NCBI RefSeq assembly: GCF_900111005.1
Contig: NZ_FOFV01000002.1
Location: 558,001 to 622,000 of the forward strand
Source: Lentzea albida
GTDB taxonomy: Bacteria > Actinomycetota > Actinomycetes > Mycobacteriales > Pseudonocardiaceae
DNA: 64,000 nucleotides
Direction of reading: 5' to 3'
A program made the position numbers and the translations under genes. The notes under the pieces were generated by a model. It worked only from the letters and a program-made list of their open reading frames with translations, was not told where the DNA came from and ran no database searches. This document shows positions 16,866 to 25,911 of this stretch, one piece after another; the stretch's first letter is position 1, and every line of letters starts with the position of its first letter.

Positions 16866-17570
16866 TCAGCCGGTCGGCTGGCCGACCTCGTACTCGCCGT
16901 CCTCGGTCTTGACGACGATCTTGACCTTCTTGTCCTTGCCGCCGACCTGCACCTTGCACTCGAACGAGGTGTTGGGCTTGACCTCGTTCTCACCGGAGCA
17001 GGTCGCGGCGCCGACGTCGGAGATCTTGTACTCGTCCTTCAGGATCTGGACGACGCCGTTCTGGACGGCCGTGTTGTCGAAGATCTTCTTCTTGAAGAAC
17101 GCCGGCGACACGAACCCGGTGAACAGCACGCCGCCGACGAGCAGGACGACGACCACCGCGGCCACCCAGATGGCCGCGCTGGACTTCTTCTTCGGCGGCA
17201 TCGGCGGGCCGTAGCCCGGCTGCTGCCCGTACGGGTTGGGCTGCTGGCCCGGCATGCCGTACTGCTGGGTCTGCTGGCCGTACGGGTCCTGGGCAGGAGT
17301 GCCGTACGGGTTCGACTGCGGCTGCTGGCCGGGCACGCCGTACTGCTGCGTCTGCTGCTGCGAGGGGTCGAAACCCGGGTACGGCTGCTGCTGGCCCGGC
17401 TGGGGCTGCGGCGGGCCGTACGGGTTCTGCCCCGGCTGCTGGGCCGGGAAGCCGCCGGACGGCGTGCCGGGAGGGAAACCGCCTCCATAGGGCTGCTGCG
17501 GCGGTTGCGGCTGCTGGCCCCAGGGCTGCTGCGGATCGTTCCCTCCGGACGGTCCGTACGGGCTGCTCAT
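16866..17570 (-). CDS. single-pass membrane protein, Pro/Gln-rich cytoplasmic tail, DUF4333-like exterior
   Basis: 234 residues. Residues 1-125 are low-complexity PYGQQP-type sequence, then MPPKKKSS and one membrane helix (about 132-154), then an outward C-terminal domain of about 80 residues with two cysteines (ATCSGENEV and SFECKVQVGGK) as in DUF4333. It matches the proline-rich membrane protein next to helY in M. tuberculosis (Rv2091c). Function is unknown; the disulfide-bonded exterior and disordered interior suggest an envelope or secretion accessory role. Two more proteins with the same tail-helix-exterior plan lie at 61735-63499. Confidence 0.75.
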   Translation of the reverse strand: MSSPYGPSGGNDPQQPWGQQPQPPQQPYGGGFPPGTPSGGFPAQQPGQNPYGPPQPQPGQQQPYPGFDPSQQQTQQYGVPGQQPQSNPYGTPAQDPYGQQTQQYGMPGQQPNPYGQQPGYGPPMPPKKKSSAAIWVAAVVVVLLVGGVLFTGFVSPAFFKKKIFDNTAVQNGVVQILKDEYKISDVGAATCSGENEVKPNTSFECKVQVGGKDKKVKIVVKTEDGEYEVGQPTG

Positions 17571-17666
17571 CTGTCGACCTCCGTGTGTACGACGTTGCGG
17601 CGAAATCCAATCACACCGTTGACGTCAGTCTTTACTCCGACTCGCAAAACCTTCGTCAGGCCCATG

Positions 17667-20408
17667 TCACATCATCGCCACAACTCCGCGCCGCAGCGCG
17701 TCGACGGCCTTGGCCGCGGCCGAACCGACGGCGTCCTGTCGGCCGACCACCTCACGGATCTGGTCCAAAAGGTCGATCACCTGCCGGCACCAGCGCACGA
17801 AGTCGCCCGCGCCGAGTTCGTTGCCCCCGGCCTCGGCGGCGCTCAGGACCTTCTCGAGCGACTCGCCGCGCGCCCACCGGTACACCGGCCAGGCGAAGCC
17901 CGGATCCGGCTGGCGGGTGATGCGCTCCAGCTTGTGGCGGCGCTCGTCGTCCTCGATCTCCGCCCACAGCCGCACGGTCTTGAGCATCGCGTCGGCCACC
18001 GGGCCCTGCGGCAGGCGGGCCTCGACGGGACCGTCGCGCCGGGCCTCGTAGACGAGCGACGAGACGACGGCGGCCAGTTCCTCCGGCTTGAGGCCCTTCC
18101 AGACGCCGCCCCGGATGCACTCGGCGGCGAGCAGGTCCGACTCGCTGTAGAGCCTGGTCAGGCGCTTGCCGTCGGCGGTGACCTCCTCGGACTCGCTCAG
18201 GTAGCCGCGCTCGCGCAGCAGCGCGCGGATGCGGTCGAACTGGCGCGCCAGCGAGTGCGTCGTCGCCGCAACCTTGCGCTCCAGCTGCTGGTTCTCGGCC
18301 AGCAGCCGGTGGTAGCGCTCTCCCCAGCGGGCGTGGTCCTCGCGCTGGTCGCAGCCGTGGCACGGGTGCGAGCGCAGGGCGCGGCGCAGCGTCGCGAGCT
18401 CCGGGTCGTCGGCCGCGGTGGTCTGCCTGCGGCCCCGCGACGGCAGGCTGATGCCCGTGTTGCGGATCGTGGACGCGAGGTCGCGCCGCGAGCGGGGCGA
18501 GCGCACGTCGACCTGCTTGGGCAGCCGGATGTGCCCGAGCACCTCGACCGGCGACGGGAAGTCGGCCGAGGTGAGACGGCCCGACCAGCGGTCCTCCGTG
18601 ACGACCAGCGGCTTGGCCTCCCCCATCGGCTCGAGACCGGGGTCGACGACGACGGCGAGACCGCTGCGGCGCCCGGACGGCACCGCGATCACGTCACCCT
18701 TGCGCAGCCGTTCGAGCGACTTGGCCGTCTCGATGCGGCGCGAGTTCGTGTTCTGCTTCGCGAGCTGCTTCTCCCGGTCGCCGATGCGCCGCCGCAGCGA
18801 GGCGTACTCGGTGAAGTCGCCCAGGTGGCACGTCATCGACTCGGAGTAGCCCTCGAGCGCCTCCTTGTTGCGCTCGATGCGGCGCGCGAGGCCGACCACC
18901 GAGCGGTCCGCCTGGAACTGCGCGAACGACTGCTCCAGGATCTCGCGCGCGGACTCGGCCCCGAGCTGGGACACGAGGTTCACGGCCATGTTGTAGCCGG
19001 GCCGGAACGACGAGCGCAGCGGGTACGTGCGCGTGGACGCGAGCCCGCCGACCGCCTTCGGGTCGATCCCGGGCTGCCAGACGACGACCGCGTGCCCCTC
19101 GACGTCGATACCACGACGCCCGGCGCGGCCCGTGAGCTGCGTGTACTCACCCGGCGTGAGGTCGACGTGCGCCTCGCCGTTGTACTTCACGAGCTTCTCG
19201 AGCACGACCGTGCGCGCGGGCATGTTGATGCCGAGCGCGAGCGTCTCGGTCGCGAACACGACCTTGACCAGCCCGCGGACGAACAGCTCCTCGACCGTCT
19301 CCTTGAACGCGGGCAGCAGCCCGGCGTGGTGCGACGCGATGCCCCGCTCCAGCGCCTCCCGCCACTCCCAGAAGCCCAGCACGCCGAGGTCCGACTCGGG
19401 CAGGTCGCGGGTCTTCTCGTCGATGATCCGGCGGACCTCCTCGGTCTCCTCCGGCGAGTTGAGCCGCAGCCCGGCCCGCGCCGTCTGCGCGACCGCCGCG
19501 TCACACCCGGCACGGCTGAACACGAACACGATCGCGGGCAGCAGCGACGCGTTGTCGAGCCGCTGGATCATGTCGGTGCGCGACGGCGGCTTGAACCCGC
19601 TGTTGCGCCCGGCCCTCGCGTTGTTCGCGTTGCGGTTGCGCCCCCGGCTGAACGGCACGTGGTAGCGCGCCAGCTCCTCGGTCTTGCGCAGCACCTGCGA
19701 GTTGATCCGCGCGTGCGTCTCGTCGCCCTCGAACAGGTCGAGCATCTGGTTGCCCACCAGCATGTGCTGCCACAGCGGCACGGGCCGGTGCTCGTCGACG
19801 ACCACGGTCGTGTCGCCGCGGACCGCGACCAGCCACTCGCCGAACTCCTCGGCGTTGCTGACCGTCGCGGACAGGCCGACGACCTGCACGTGCTCGGGCA
19901 GGTGCAGGATGACCTCCTCCCACACGGGCCCGCGGAACCGGTCGGCGAGGTAGTGCACCTCGTCCATCACCACGTACGCCAGTCCGTCCAGAGTGGACGA
20001 ACCCGAGTACAGCATGTTCCGCAGCACCTCGGTCGTCATGACCACGACCGGCGCACCGCCGTTCACGCTCGTGTCGCCGGTCAGGAGGCCGATGTTCTCC
20101 GCCCCGTACCGCGCGGTGAGGTCGGCGAACTTCTGGTTGCTCAACGCCTTGATCGGCGTCGTGTAGAAGCACTTGCGGCCCTCGGTCAGCGCGAGGTGCA
20201 CGGCGAACTCGCCCACCACCGTCTTGCCGGCACCGGTGGGGGCGCAGACGAGCACTCCGTGACCGTCCTCCAGGGCCTCGCAGGCCTGGCGCTGGAACGG
20301 GTCCAGCTCGAACGAGATCACGGACAGGAAGTCGGTCAGCTTGGGCCGCTGGGCGTTGCGCCGGGAGTGGGCGTAGGCCTCGGCCGGGGACCGCGAAGCA
20401 CTTGACAC
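17667..20408 (-). CDS. helY: Ski2-like DEAD/DEAH-box helicase HelY
   Basis: 913 residues. Superfamily 2 motifs are complete: motif I CAPTGAGKT, motif II DEVH (VVMDEVHYLADRFRGP), motif III LSATVSNAEEF, motif IV region FVFSRAGCD, motif V ATETLALGINMPARTVV and motif VI QLTGRAGRRGID. A DSHCT-type C-terminal domain follows (about 720-900). The GTG start has GGAGGG only one base upstream, so the true start could differ slightly. The product should be an RNA helicase related to Mtr4/Ski2, and the gene sits in the conserved place next to tat and paf genes. Confidence 0.85.
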   Translation of the reverse strand: MSSASRSPAEAYAHSRRNAQRPKLTDFLSVISFELDPFQRQACEALEDGHGVLVCAPTGAGKTVVGEFAVHLALTEGRKCFYTTPIKALSNQKFADLTARYGAENIGLLTGDTSVNGGAPVVVMTTEVLRNMLYSGSSTLDGLAYVVMDEVHYLADRFRGPVWEEVILHLPEHVQVVGLSATVSNAEEFGEWLVAVRGDTTVVVDEHRPVPLWQHMLVGNQMLDLFEGDETHARINSQVLRKTEELARYHVPFSRGRNRNANNARAGRNSGFKPPSRTDMIQRLDNASLLPAIVFVFSRAGCDAAVAQTARAGLRLNSPEETEEVRRIIDEKTRDLPESDLGVLGFWEWREALERGIASHHAGLLPAFKETVEELFVRGLVKVVFATETLALGINMPARTVVLEKLVKYNGEAHVDLTPGEYTQLTGRAGRRGIDVEGHAVVVWQPGIDPKAVGGLASTRTYPLRSSFRPGYNMAVNLVSQLGAESAREILEQSFAQFQADRSVVGLARRIERNKEALEGYSESMTCHLGDFTEYASLRRRIGDREKQLAKQNTNSRRIETAKSLERLRKGDVIAVPSGRRSGLAVVVDPGLEPMGEAKPLVVTEDRWSGRLTSADFPSPVEVLGHIRLPKQVDVRSPRSRRDLASTIRNTGISLPSRGRRQTTAADDPELATLRRALRSHPCHGCDQREDHARWGERYHRLLAENQQLERKVAATTHSLARQFDRIRALLRERGYLSESEEVTADGKRLTRLYSESDLLAAECIRGGVWKGLKPEELAAVVSSLVYEARRDGPVEARLPQGPVADAMLKTVRLWAEIEDDERRHKLERITRQPDPGFAWPVYRWARGESLEKVLSAAEAGGNELGAGDFVRWCRQVIDLLDQIREVVGRQDAVGSAAAKAVDALRRGVVAMM

Positions 20409-20457
20409 CCCTCCAGGCTTTCACATCACACCGACAATCGCCGCCGACATTGATTAA

Positions 20458-20475
20458 CTTCAGGTTGCACTGAAG
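20458..20475. promoter_or_regulatory. dyad CTTCAG-N6-CTGAAG (MerR-like geometry)
   Basis: A perfect six-base inverted repeat with a six-base centre, upstream of helY. Read on the plus strand it lies inside a 19-base spacer between TTGATT (20450-20455) and GCTATT (20475-20480), the spacing typical of MerR-family promoters. No plus-strand gene follows, so its target is unclear. Confidence 0.35.
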
Positions 20476-20547
20476 CTATTGAGTCGGCTGTCAAGCAAAA
20501 GGCCTGATCAGGGCGTTGCCGAGGGGAAGAGTGGCGCAAGAGCTTGG

Positions 20548-20589
20548 GGGGCGCGGCGGGTGCGTCCGATCCCGCACCCACCGCGCCCC
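20548..20589 (-). terminator. terminator hairpin of htpG
   Basis: Seventeen-base arms (one G-U pair on the minus-strand RNA) with an eight-base loop, eight bases beyond the htpG stop. Confidence 0.65.
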
Positions 20590-20596
20590 ACCTGCG

Positions 20597-22438
20597 TCAG
20601 AACGTGCGCTGCACCCGGTCCGCGACCAGCTTCACGAACCGCGACGGGTCCGCCAGCTCGCCGCCCTCCGCCAGCAGCGCCAGCCCGTGGACGAGCTCCG
20701 CCGCGTCGGCGAGCGACTCCCGTTCGCCCGCCGCGAACGCCTGGTGCAGGCCCTCGACCAGCGGGTGCGACGGGTTGAGCTCCAGGATCCGCTTGATCTT
20801 CGGCAGCTCCTGGCCCATGGCCTTGTACATCTTCTCCAGGGTCGGAGTGATGTCGTAGGAGTCACCGACGACGCACGCCGGCGAGGTCGTCAGGCGCGAC
20901 GAGAGGCGGACCTCCTTGACGGTGTCCTCCAGCTGCTCCTTCATCCACGTGAGCAGGTCGGAGAACTCCGCGGCCTTGGCCTCGTTGGCCGACTTCTCTT
21001 CGTCGGTCTCGAGGTCGACCTGGCCCTTGGCGACGGACTGGAACGTCTTGCCGTCGAACGCGGGAACGGAGTCGACCCACATCTCGTCGATCGTGTCGGT
21101 GAGCACGAGGACCTCGAAGCCCTTGGCGCGCAACGCCTCCAGGTGCGGCGACTTCTCGACGGCGACGCGCGAGTCGCCGGTCATGAAGTAGATGTGCTCC
21201 TGGCCCTCCTTCATGCGCGAGACGTACTCGGCGAGGGTCGTGAGCGACTCCTCCGAGTGCGTCGAGGCGAAGGAGCAGACCTCCAGGATCGCGTCGCGGT
21301 TGTCCGCGTCGGACAGCAGGCCCTCCTTCAGCGCCGCGCCGACCTCGCCCCACAGCTTCGCGTAGTCGTCGGGGCGCGAGGACTGCAGCGACTTGATGGA
21401 GGAGAGGACCTTCTTCACCAGACGGCGGCGCATCAGCTGGATGTGGCGGTCCTGCTGCAGGATCTCGCGCGAGACGTTCAGCGACAGGTCCGCCGCGTCG
21501 ACGACGCCCTTCACGAAACGCAGGTACTCGGGCATGAGCTCGGCGCAGTCGTCCATGATGAAGACGCGCTTCACGTAGAGCTGCACGCCGCGCTTGCCGT
21601 CGCGCATGAACAGGTCCATCGGCGCCTGCGCGGGCAGGAACAGCAGGGCCTGGTATTCGAACGTGCCCTCCGCCTGCATGCGGATGGTCTCGAGCGGCGC
21701 GTTCCAGTCGTGGCTGATGTGCCGGTAGAACTCGGCGTACTCCTCCTCCGTCACCTCGGAGGCGGGGCGCGCCCACAGGGCCTTGCGGGAGTTGATCTCC
21801 TCGCCGCCCAGGCGCACCGGCCAGGTGATGAAGTCCGAGTAGCGCTTGACGATCTCCTTGATCTTCGCCGGCTCGGTGTAGTCCGGCAGCCGGTCCTCGT
21901 CGTCGGACGGCTTGAGGTGCAACGTGACCGAGGTGCCCTGGGGCGCGTCGTCCACGTCGTCGATCGTGTACGTGGCCTCGCCCGTGGACTCCCAGCGCAC
22001 GCCCTTCTCGGCGTGCGGGTACTTCGTCACGAGGGTGACCTTGTCCGCCACCATGAACGACGAGTAGAAGCCGATGCCGAACTGGCCGATCAGGTCCGAG
22101 CTCGACGACTGCTGTTCCTTGAGCTGCTTCAGGAACTCCGCGGTGCCGGACTTCGCGATGGTGCCGATGAGGCGCACGACGTCCTCGCGGGTCATGCCGA
22201 TGCCGTTGTCCCGCACCGTGAGCGTGCGCTCGGCGGGGTCGGATTCGATCACGACGTGCAGGTCGTCCACGTCGACCTTCATGTCCTTGTCGCGGAACGA
22301 CTCCAGCCGCAGCTTGTCGAGCGCGTCGGAGGCGTTCGAGACCAGCTCGCGCAGGAACGTGTCCTTGTTCGAGTAGATCGAGTGGATCATCAGCTGCAGC
22401 AGCTGACGCGCCTCGGACTGAAACTCCAGCGTCTCCAT
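20597..22438 (-). CDS. htpG: Hsp90-family molecular chaperone HtpG
   Basis: 613 residues, normal for bacterial HtpG. The GHKL ATPase motifs are clear: [33 protein letters not shown]; the middle-domain catalytic Arg region (NVSREILQQ) and the C-terminal dimerisation domain are present. It is an ATP-dependent cytosolic chaperone. It follows the diacylglycerol kinase gene by 45 bases on the same strand, so it may be the distal gene of the tat operon, and it ends in a strong hairpin. Confidence 0.92.
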
Positions 22439-22483
22439 GAATCCCTACCGAAGAACCGAAAACGAACCGAACAGCCCTACAAT

Positions 22484-23344
22484 TTAGCGACCCACGACCG
22501 TGAGGGCGTCCGGAACCGTCCGAACCGTCACGGGCAGGGCCTCCTGCCGTTCACCGTCGGCGTAAGCGATCCAACCGTTACCACCGGCCAGGGTGACCTC
22601 GCGCGCGCGGAACGTCCGCACGGCCGGATGGTCGGTGTGCGTGCCCGTGCGCAACGTGGGCAGCATCCGCATCAGCATCGTGCGGCTGGCGCGTTCCACG
22701 ACCGTCACGTCGAACAGCCCGTCGTGGGCGTCCGCCTCGGGGCACACCGGGATGCCGCCGCCGTAGTTCGGCGTGTTGCCGATCGCCACCAGCGTGGCGT
22801 CCAGCGAGAACTTCTCAGTCTCCGTCGTCACGACCAGCGGCGCCGACTTGAGCGACGCGAGTTCGGCCACGATCGCGAGGTCGTAGCGGCGCGGCCCGGC
22901 GGGCCAGCGCATCACGTTCGCCCGCTCGTTCACCGCGGAGTCGAACCCGGCGCACAGCACCGTCGCGAACCACTGCCCCGTCGACAGCCGGCCGAGGTCG
23001 AGGGTCTTGCGGGTGCCGTGCACGACGTCCTCGACCGACCGCGAGCCGATCGCCGCCGCCAGGTCGTTGCCGGTGCCCGCGGGGACGATGCCGAGCGCCG
23101 TCGGTGTGCCCGCGACCGCCTGGATGCCCAGGTGGGCGGCTCCGTCACCGCCGAGCACGACCAGCAGGTCGACACCGGACGCGACGGCCTCGCGGGCCAT
23201 CGCCAGCGTGCCCTCGGCGTCGTGGGCGACCAGCTGCGTCAACGACGACACGTGCGGCCGCAGCGCGGCGGCGGTCGACCCGGCCATGCGGGCCGCCCGC
23301 CCCTTGCCCGACGCGGGAACGACCAGCAGCGCTGCCCGCGTCAC
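22484..23344 (-). CDS. diacylglycerol/lipid kinase family protein
   Basis: 286 residues, GTG start overlapping the tatC stop. The catalytic motifs of the DgkB/YegS fold are present: VLGGDGAAHLGIQ and VPAGTGNDLAAAIG, and the C-terminal beta-sandwich ends with IAYADGERQ. The GGDGT motif reads GGDGA here. It should phosphorylate a lipid alcohol such as diacylglycerol with ATP. Its insertion between tatC and htpG/helY is not seen in M. tuberculosis. Confidence 0.82.
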   Translation of the reverse strand: MTRAALLVVPASGKGRAARMAGSTAAALRPHVSSLTQLVAHDAEGTLAMAREAVASGVDLLVVLGGDGAAHLGIQAVAGTPTALGIVPAGTGNDLAAAIGSRSVEDVVHGTRKTLDLGRLSTGQWFATVLCAGFDSAVNERANVMRWPAGPRRYDLAIVAELASLKSAPLVVTTETEKFSLDATLVAIGNTPNYGGGIPVCPEADAHDGLFDVTVVERASRTMLMRMLPTLRTGTHTDHPAVRTFRAREVTLAGGNGWIAYADGERQEALPVTVRTVPDALTVVGR

Positions 23345-24324
23345 GTGGCGTCGTCGTAGTTCACGCGCTTCGCGGGCTCGGAAGCGACGGCCTTCTCACC
23401 GGGGTCGTTGCCCTCGGCGTCGGAGGCGACGTAGTGGAACGGCGCCGCCTCGTTGTCGTCGAGCTGGTCCCAGCCCTCGGCGGACCGGAGCTTGGCCTTG
23501 CGCTTGTCGTGCACGCGGGAGATCTGGATCGCCATCTCGAACAGCAGCACCAGCGCGAGGGCCAGCACGACCATCGAGATCGGGTCGGTGCCCGGCGTCG
23601 CGACCGCGGCGAACACGAACAGGCCCATCGTGAGGCCGCGCCGCCACTTGGCCAGCCGCTCGTAGGACAGCACGCCCGCGCGGTTGAGCATCACGACGAC
23701 CAGCGGGATCAGGAAGCTCACGCCGAAGATGAACAACATCGTGATGACGAAGTTGATGTACTTGCTACCCGTGAGCGCCGTGGTCCAGTTGCCGCTGCCG
23801 AAGCCGAGCAGCACCTTCAGGCCCTCGGGCACCACCAGGTACGCGAGCACCGCGCCCGCCACGAACAGCAGCGCGCCGGCGCCCACGAAGACGCGCGCGA
23901 ACTTGCGTTCCTTCTGGTAGAGGCCGGGCGTGATGAACGCCCAGATCTGGTACAGCCAGAGCGGGCTGAGCAGCACCGCGCCGGCCGCCGTGCCGACCTG
24001 CAGCTGCACCAGGAAGATCTCGAACGGCTCGGTCTGCAGCAGCGCGCAGCGGCCGTCCTTGGTGATGTCGGCCCGGTACGGCGCGAGGTCGGGCTGGCAG
24101 TACGGCCCCGTCAGGATGTCGCCCAGCGACGGGATCGGGCCGAGCCGCACCTGGAACCAGATGAAGCCGAAGATCGCACCCACGGCGATGACCAGCATCG
24201 CGAGACCGAGCCGGTACCTCAGCTCGTACAGGTGCTCTTTGAGCGACATCGTGCCGTCGGCGTTGCCCCGACGGCGCCTGCCGCGTTCCCGGCGTTCAGC
24301 GAACCACCGGAACGGACTTGCCAC
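23341..24324 (-). CDS. tatC: Sec-independent translocase subunit TatC
   Basis: 327 residues with six membrane helices. Conserved TatC elements are MSLKEHLYELRYRLG (cytoplasmic N-terminal recognition site), PFEIFLVQLQVG (first periplasmic loop/helix 2), WAFITPGLYQKERKF and ATPGTDPISM. The N-terminal 25 Arg-rich residues and the C-terminal acidic tail of about 60 residues extend beyond the core, as in other actinobacteria. It recognises twin-arginine signal peptides together with TatA/B. The GTG start follows AAGGA by about 11 bases. Confidence 0.93.
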   Translation of the reverse strand: MASPFRWFAERRERGRRRRGNADGTMSLKEHLYELRYRLGLAMLVIAVGAIFGFIWFQVRLGPIPSLGDILTGPYCQPDLAPYRADITKDGRCALLQTEPFEIFLVQLQVGTAAGAVLLSPLWLYQIWAFITPGLYQKERKFARVFVGAGALLFVAGAVLAYLVVPEGLKVLLGFGSGNWTTALTGSKYINFVITMLFIFGVSFLIPLVVVMLNRAGVLSYERLAKWRRGLTMGLFVFAAVATPGTDPISMVVLALALVLLFEMAIQISRVHDKRKAKLRSAEGWDQLDDNEAAPFHYVASDAEGNDPGEKAVASEPAKRVNYDDAT

Positions 24325-24362
24325 CGCGTCGACCGTCCTTACGAGTCAGTGAGACCGGGAGG

Positions 24363-24656
24363 TCAGTTGCCGGTGGCCTTGTTCTGCGTGGTCTGCTCGA
24401 TCGGAGGAGCGACCTGGGGCTGCTGCGGCTGTGCCTGCGGCTGGGCCGGGGGCAGCTGCTGGACCGGCTGCTGCACGGGCTGCTGCTGGACCGGCGCGTC
24501 GTCCGGGTCGGAGTCGCGGAGGCCCTTCGTCTCAGCCTTGAAGATCTTGGCCGACTTGCCCAGCGAGCGGGCCATGTCGGGAAGCTTCTTCGCACCGAAC
24601 AGCAGGATGATCACCACGGCGATGATGATCAGCTCGGTGGGTCCGAGGTTAGGCAT
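24363..24656 (-). CDS. tatA: twin-arginine translocase subunit TatA
   Basis: 97 residues: one short membrane helix ([15 protein letters not shown]), the [16 protein letters not shown] hinge and amphipathic helix, then a Pro/Gln-rich tail. A strong AGGAGG lies seven bases before the ATG. It forms the protein-conducting assembly of the Tat system. Its start lies eight bases inside the upstream small membrane-protein gene, so the two are coupled. Confidence 0.93.
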   Translation of the reverse strand: MPNLGPTELIIIAVVIILLFGAKKLPDMARSLGKSAKIFKAETKGLRDSDPDDAPVQQQPVQQPVQQLPPAQPQAQPQQPQVAPPIEQTTQNKATGN

Positions 24657-24927
24657 TGGTGGTCCTCCTGTCTCCCCCGCGACGACGATCGTACGCGGGG
24701 TTCGCCCTGGTCCGGGCCTGTTCCTTCGACCGTCGTCCGGCGAAGGCCACCTTCAGCGCCGCGGATCGCGCCTTGAGCAGGCCCACGCCGTCTCCGAACC
24801 TGTCCCCCACCAGGGTGCGGGCAGAGGCGAATCGACGCAAGGATCGGAGGACTCGGACCGCGATCACGACGAGCGCGACGAGGCCGAGCGCGATCAGCGC
24901 CAGGGTCGGTGTGGACGGCACACCCAC
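24649..24927 (-). CDS. small membrane protein between pafC and tatA
   Basis: 92 residues from GTG. An N-terminal membrane helix (about residues 7-26, [19 protein letters not shown]) is followed by a basic, Arg-rich cytoplasmic tail. I recognise no family. It overlaps tatA by eight bases and starts 12 bases after pafC ends, so it belongs to the pafBC-tat operon. It is not the M. tuberculosis arrangement, where pafC and tatA are neighbours. An accessory Tat or envelope role is only a guess. Confidence 0.65.
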   Translation of the reverse strand: MGVPSTPTLALIALGLVALVVIAVRVLRSLRRFASARTLVGDRFGDGVGLLKARSAALKVAFAGRRSKEQARTRANPAYDRRRGGDRRTTNA

Positions 24928-24939
24928 ACGTTATACGTC

Positions 24940-25911
24940 TTAGGTGGACAGCAGGTGATCTGCCCGCCGCAACGCCTCGCGGGCTTGGCGGACCACCTCG
25001 TCCGCGAGCTCCGCCGGCTGCTCTACGTGCACGTCGCCGCCCAGCCCGAGGAGCAGGCGGACCATCCACGACGGGTCGTCGTAGCGCATGAGGACACGCG
25101 TGCGGCCGTCCGAGAGCTCCGCGGCGTGGTCGACCGGGTAGTACTCGGCGACCCAGTGCGCGTCCGGTTCGAGCAGGAGGACCGCGATCTTCTGGTCGTC
25201 CCTCGGGTGGAACAAGCCCTCCGACGTATCGGTCGGCTGGGCGTGCGGCGGAGGCGCCGACGGCTCGTCCAGCACCTGCACGTCGTCGATCCGGTCGAGC
25301 CGGAACAACCGCACGCCGAGGGCCGACCGGCACCATCCTTCGAGGTAGCCGCGCCCCTCGACGAGCAGCAGGCGCATCGGGTCGACCACTCGATCGCTCA
25401 TCGCGTCGTGCGACTGCGAGTAGTAGCGGATGCGCACGGCCCGTTCGCGCTTCACGGCGTCCTGCACGGCGGCCCGGACCTCGGCGGTCTCCCCGCGTTC
25501 GAACGCGCCGAGCCCGACGACCATGCCCGCGGGCTGGGCCTTGCCGACCGCGGCCTCGATCTTGGCGAGCGCGCGCTGCACGGCGTCCGTGTCCACGACA
25601 CCGGGTGTGTCGGCCAGTGCCCGCAGCGCGACCAGCAGCGACGCCGCCTCGGCCGCGGTGAGGCGCAGCGGCCGGTCGAGGCCCGCGTCGAACGAGACCG
25701 TGATCGTCTCGCCCTCGAACGACAGGTCGATCAGGTCACCCGGCCCGTAGCCGGGCAGGCCGCACATCCACAGCAGCTCGAGGTCCTTGCGCAGCTGCTT
25801 CGGCGTGATGCCGAAGTCGGCCGCGGCCTCCTTGACGGTGATGGCGGGCCGGTTGAGCAGGTACGGCACGAGTGCGAGCAGGCGCGGCAGCCGTTCGTTC
25901 GACGCGGTCAC
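24940..25911 (-). CDS. pafC: WYL-domain transcriptional regulator PafC
   Basis: 323 residues from GTG 25911, overlapping the pafB stop (GTGA). An N-terminal winged helix (LPRLLALVPYLLNRPAITVKEAAADFGIT) is followed by the WYL domain with VRIRYYSQSHDAMSDRVVDPMRL and GYLEGWCRSALGVRLFRLDRI, then the WCX region. With PafB it forms the heteromeric activator of the RecA-independent DNA damage response in mycobacteria; WYL domains sense single-stranded DNA. Despite the name it is not needed for pupylation chemistry. Confidence 0.9.
   Translation of the reverse strand: MTASNERLPRLLALVPYLLNRPAITVKEAAADFGITPKQLRKDLELLWMCGLPGYGPGDLIDLSFEGETITVSFDAGLDRPLRLTAAEAASLLVALRALADTPGVVDTDAVQRALAKIEAAVGKAQPAGMVVGLGAFERGETAEVRAAVQDAVKRERAVRIRYYSQSHDAMSDRVVDPMRLLLVEGRGYLEGWCRSALGVRLFRLDRIDDVQVLDEPSAPPPHAQPTDTSEGLFHPRDDQKIAVLLLEPDAHWVAEYYPVDHAAELSDGRTRVLMRYDDPSWMVRLLLGLGGDVHVEQPAELADEVVRQAREALRRADHLLST

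Noticed and set aside
17505..23359. Two very long plus-strand open frames opposite helY, htpG and the lipid kinase
   Set aside because: They are antisense shadows of GC-rich genes; the minus-strand products have full family motifs.
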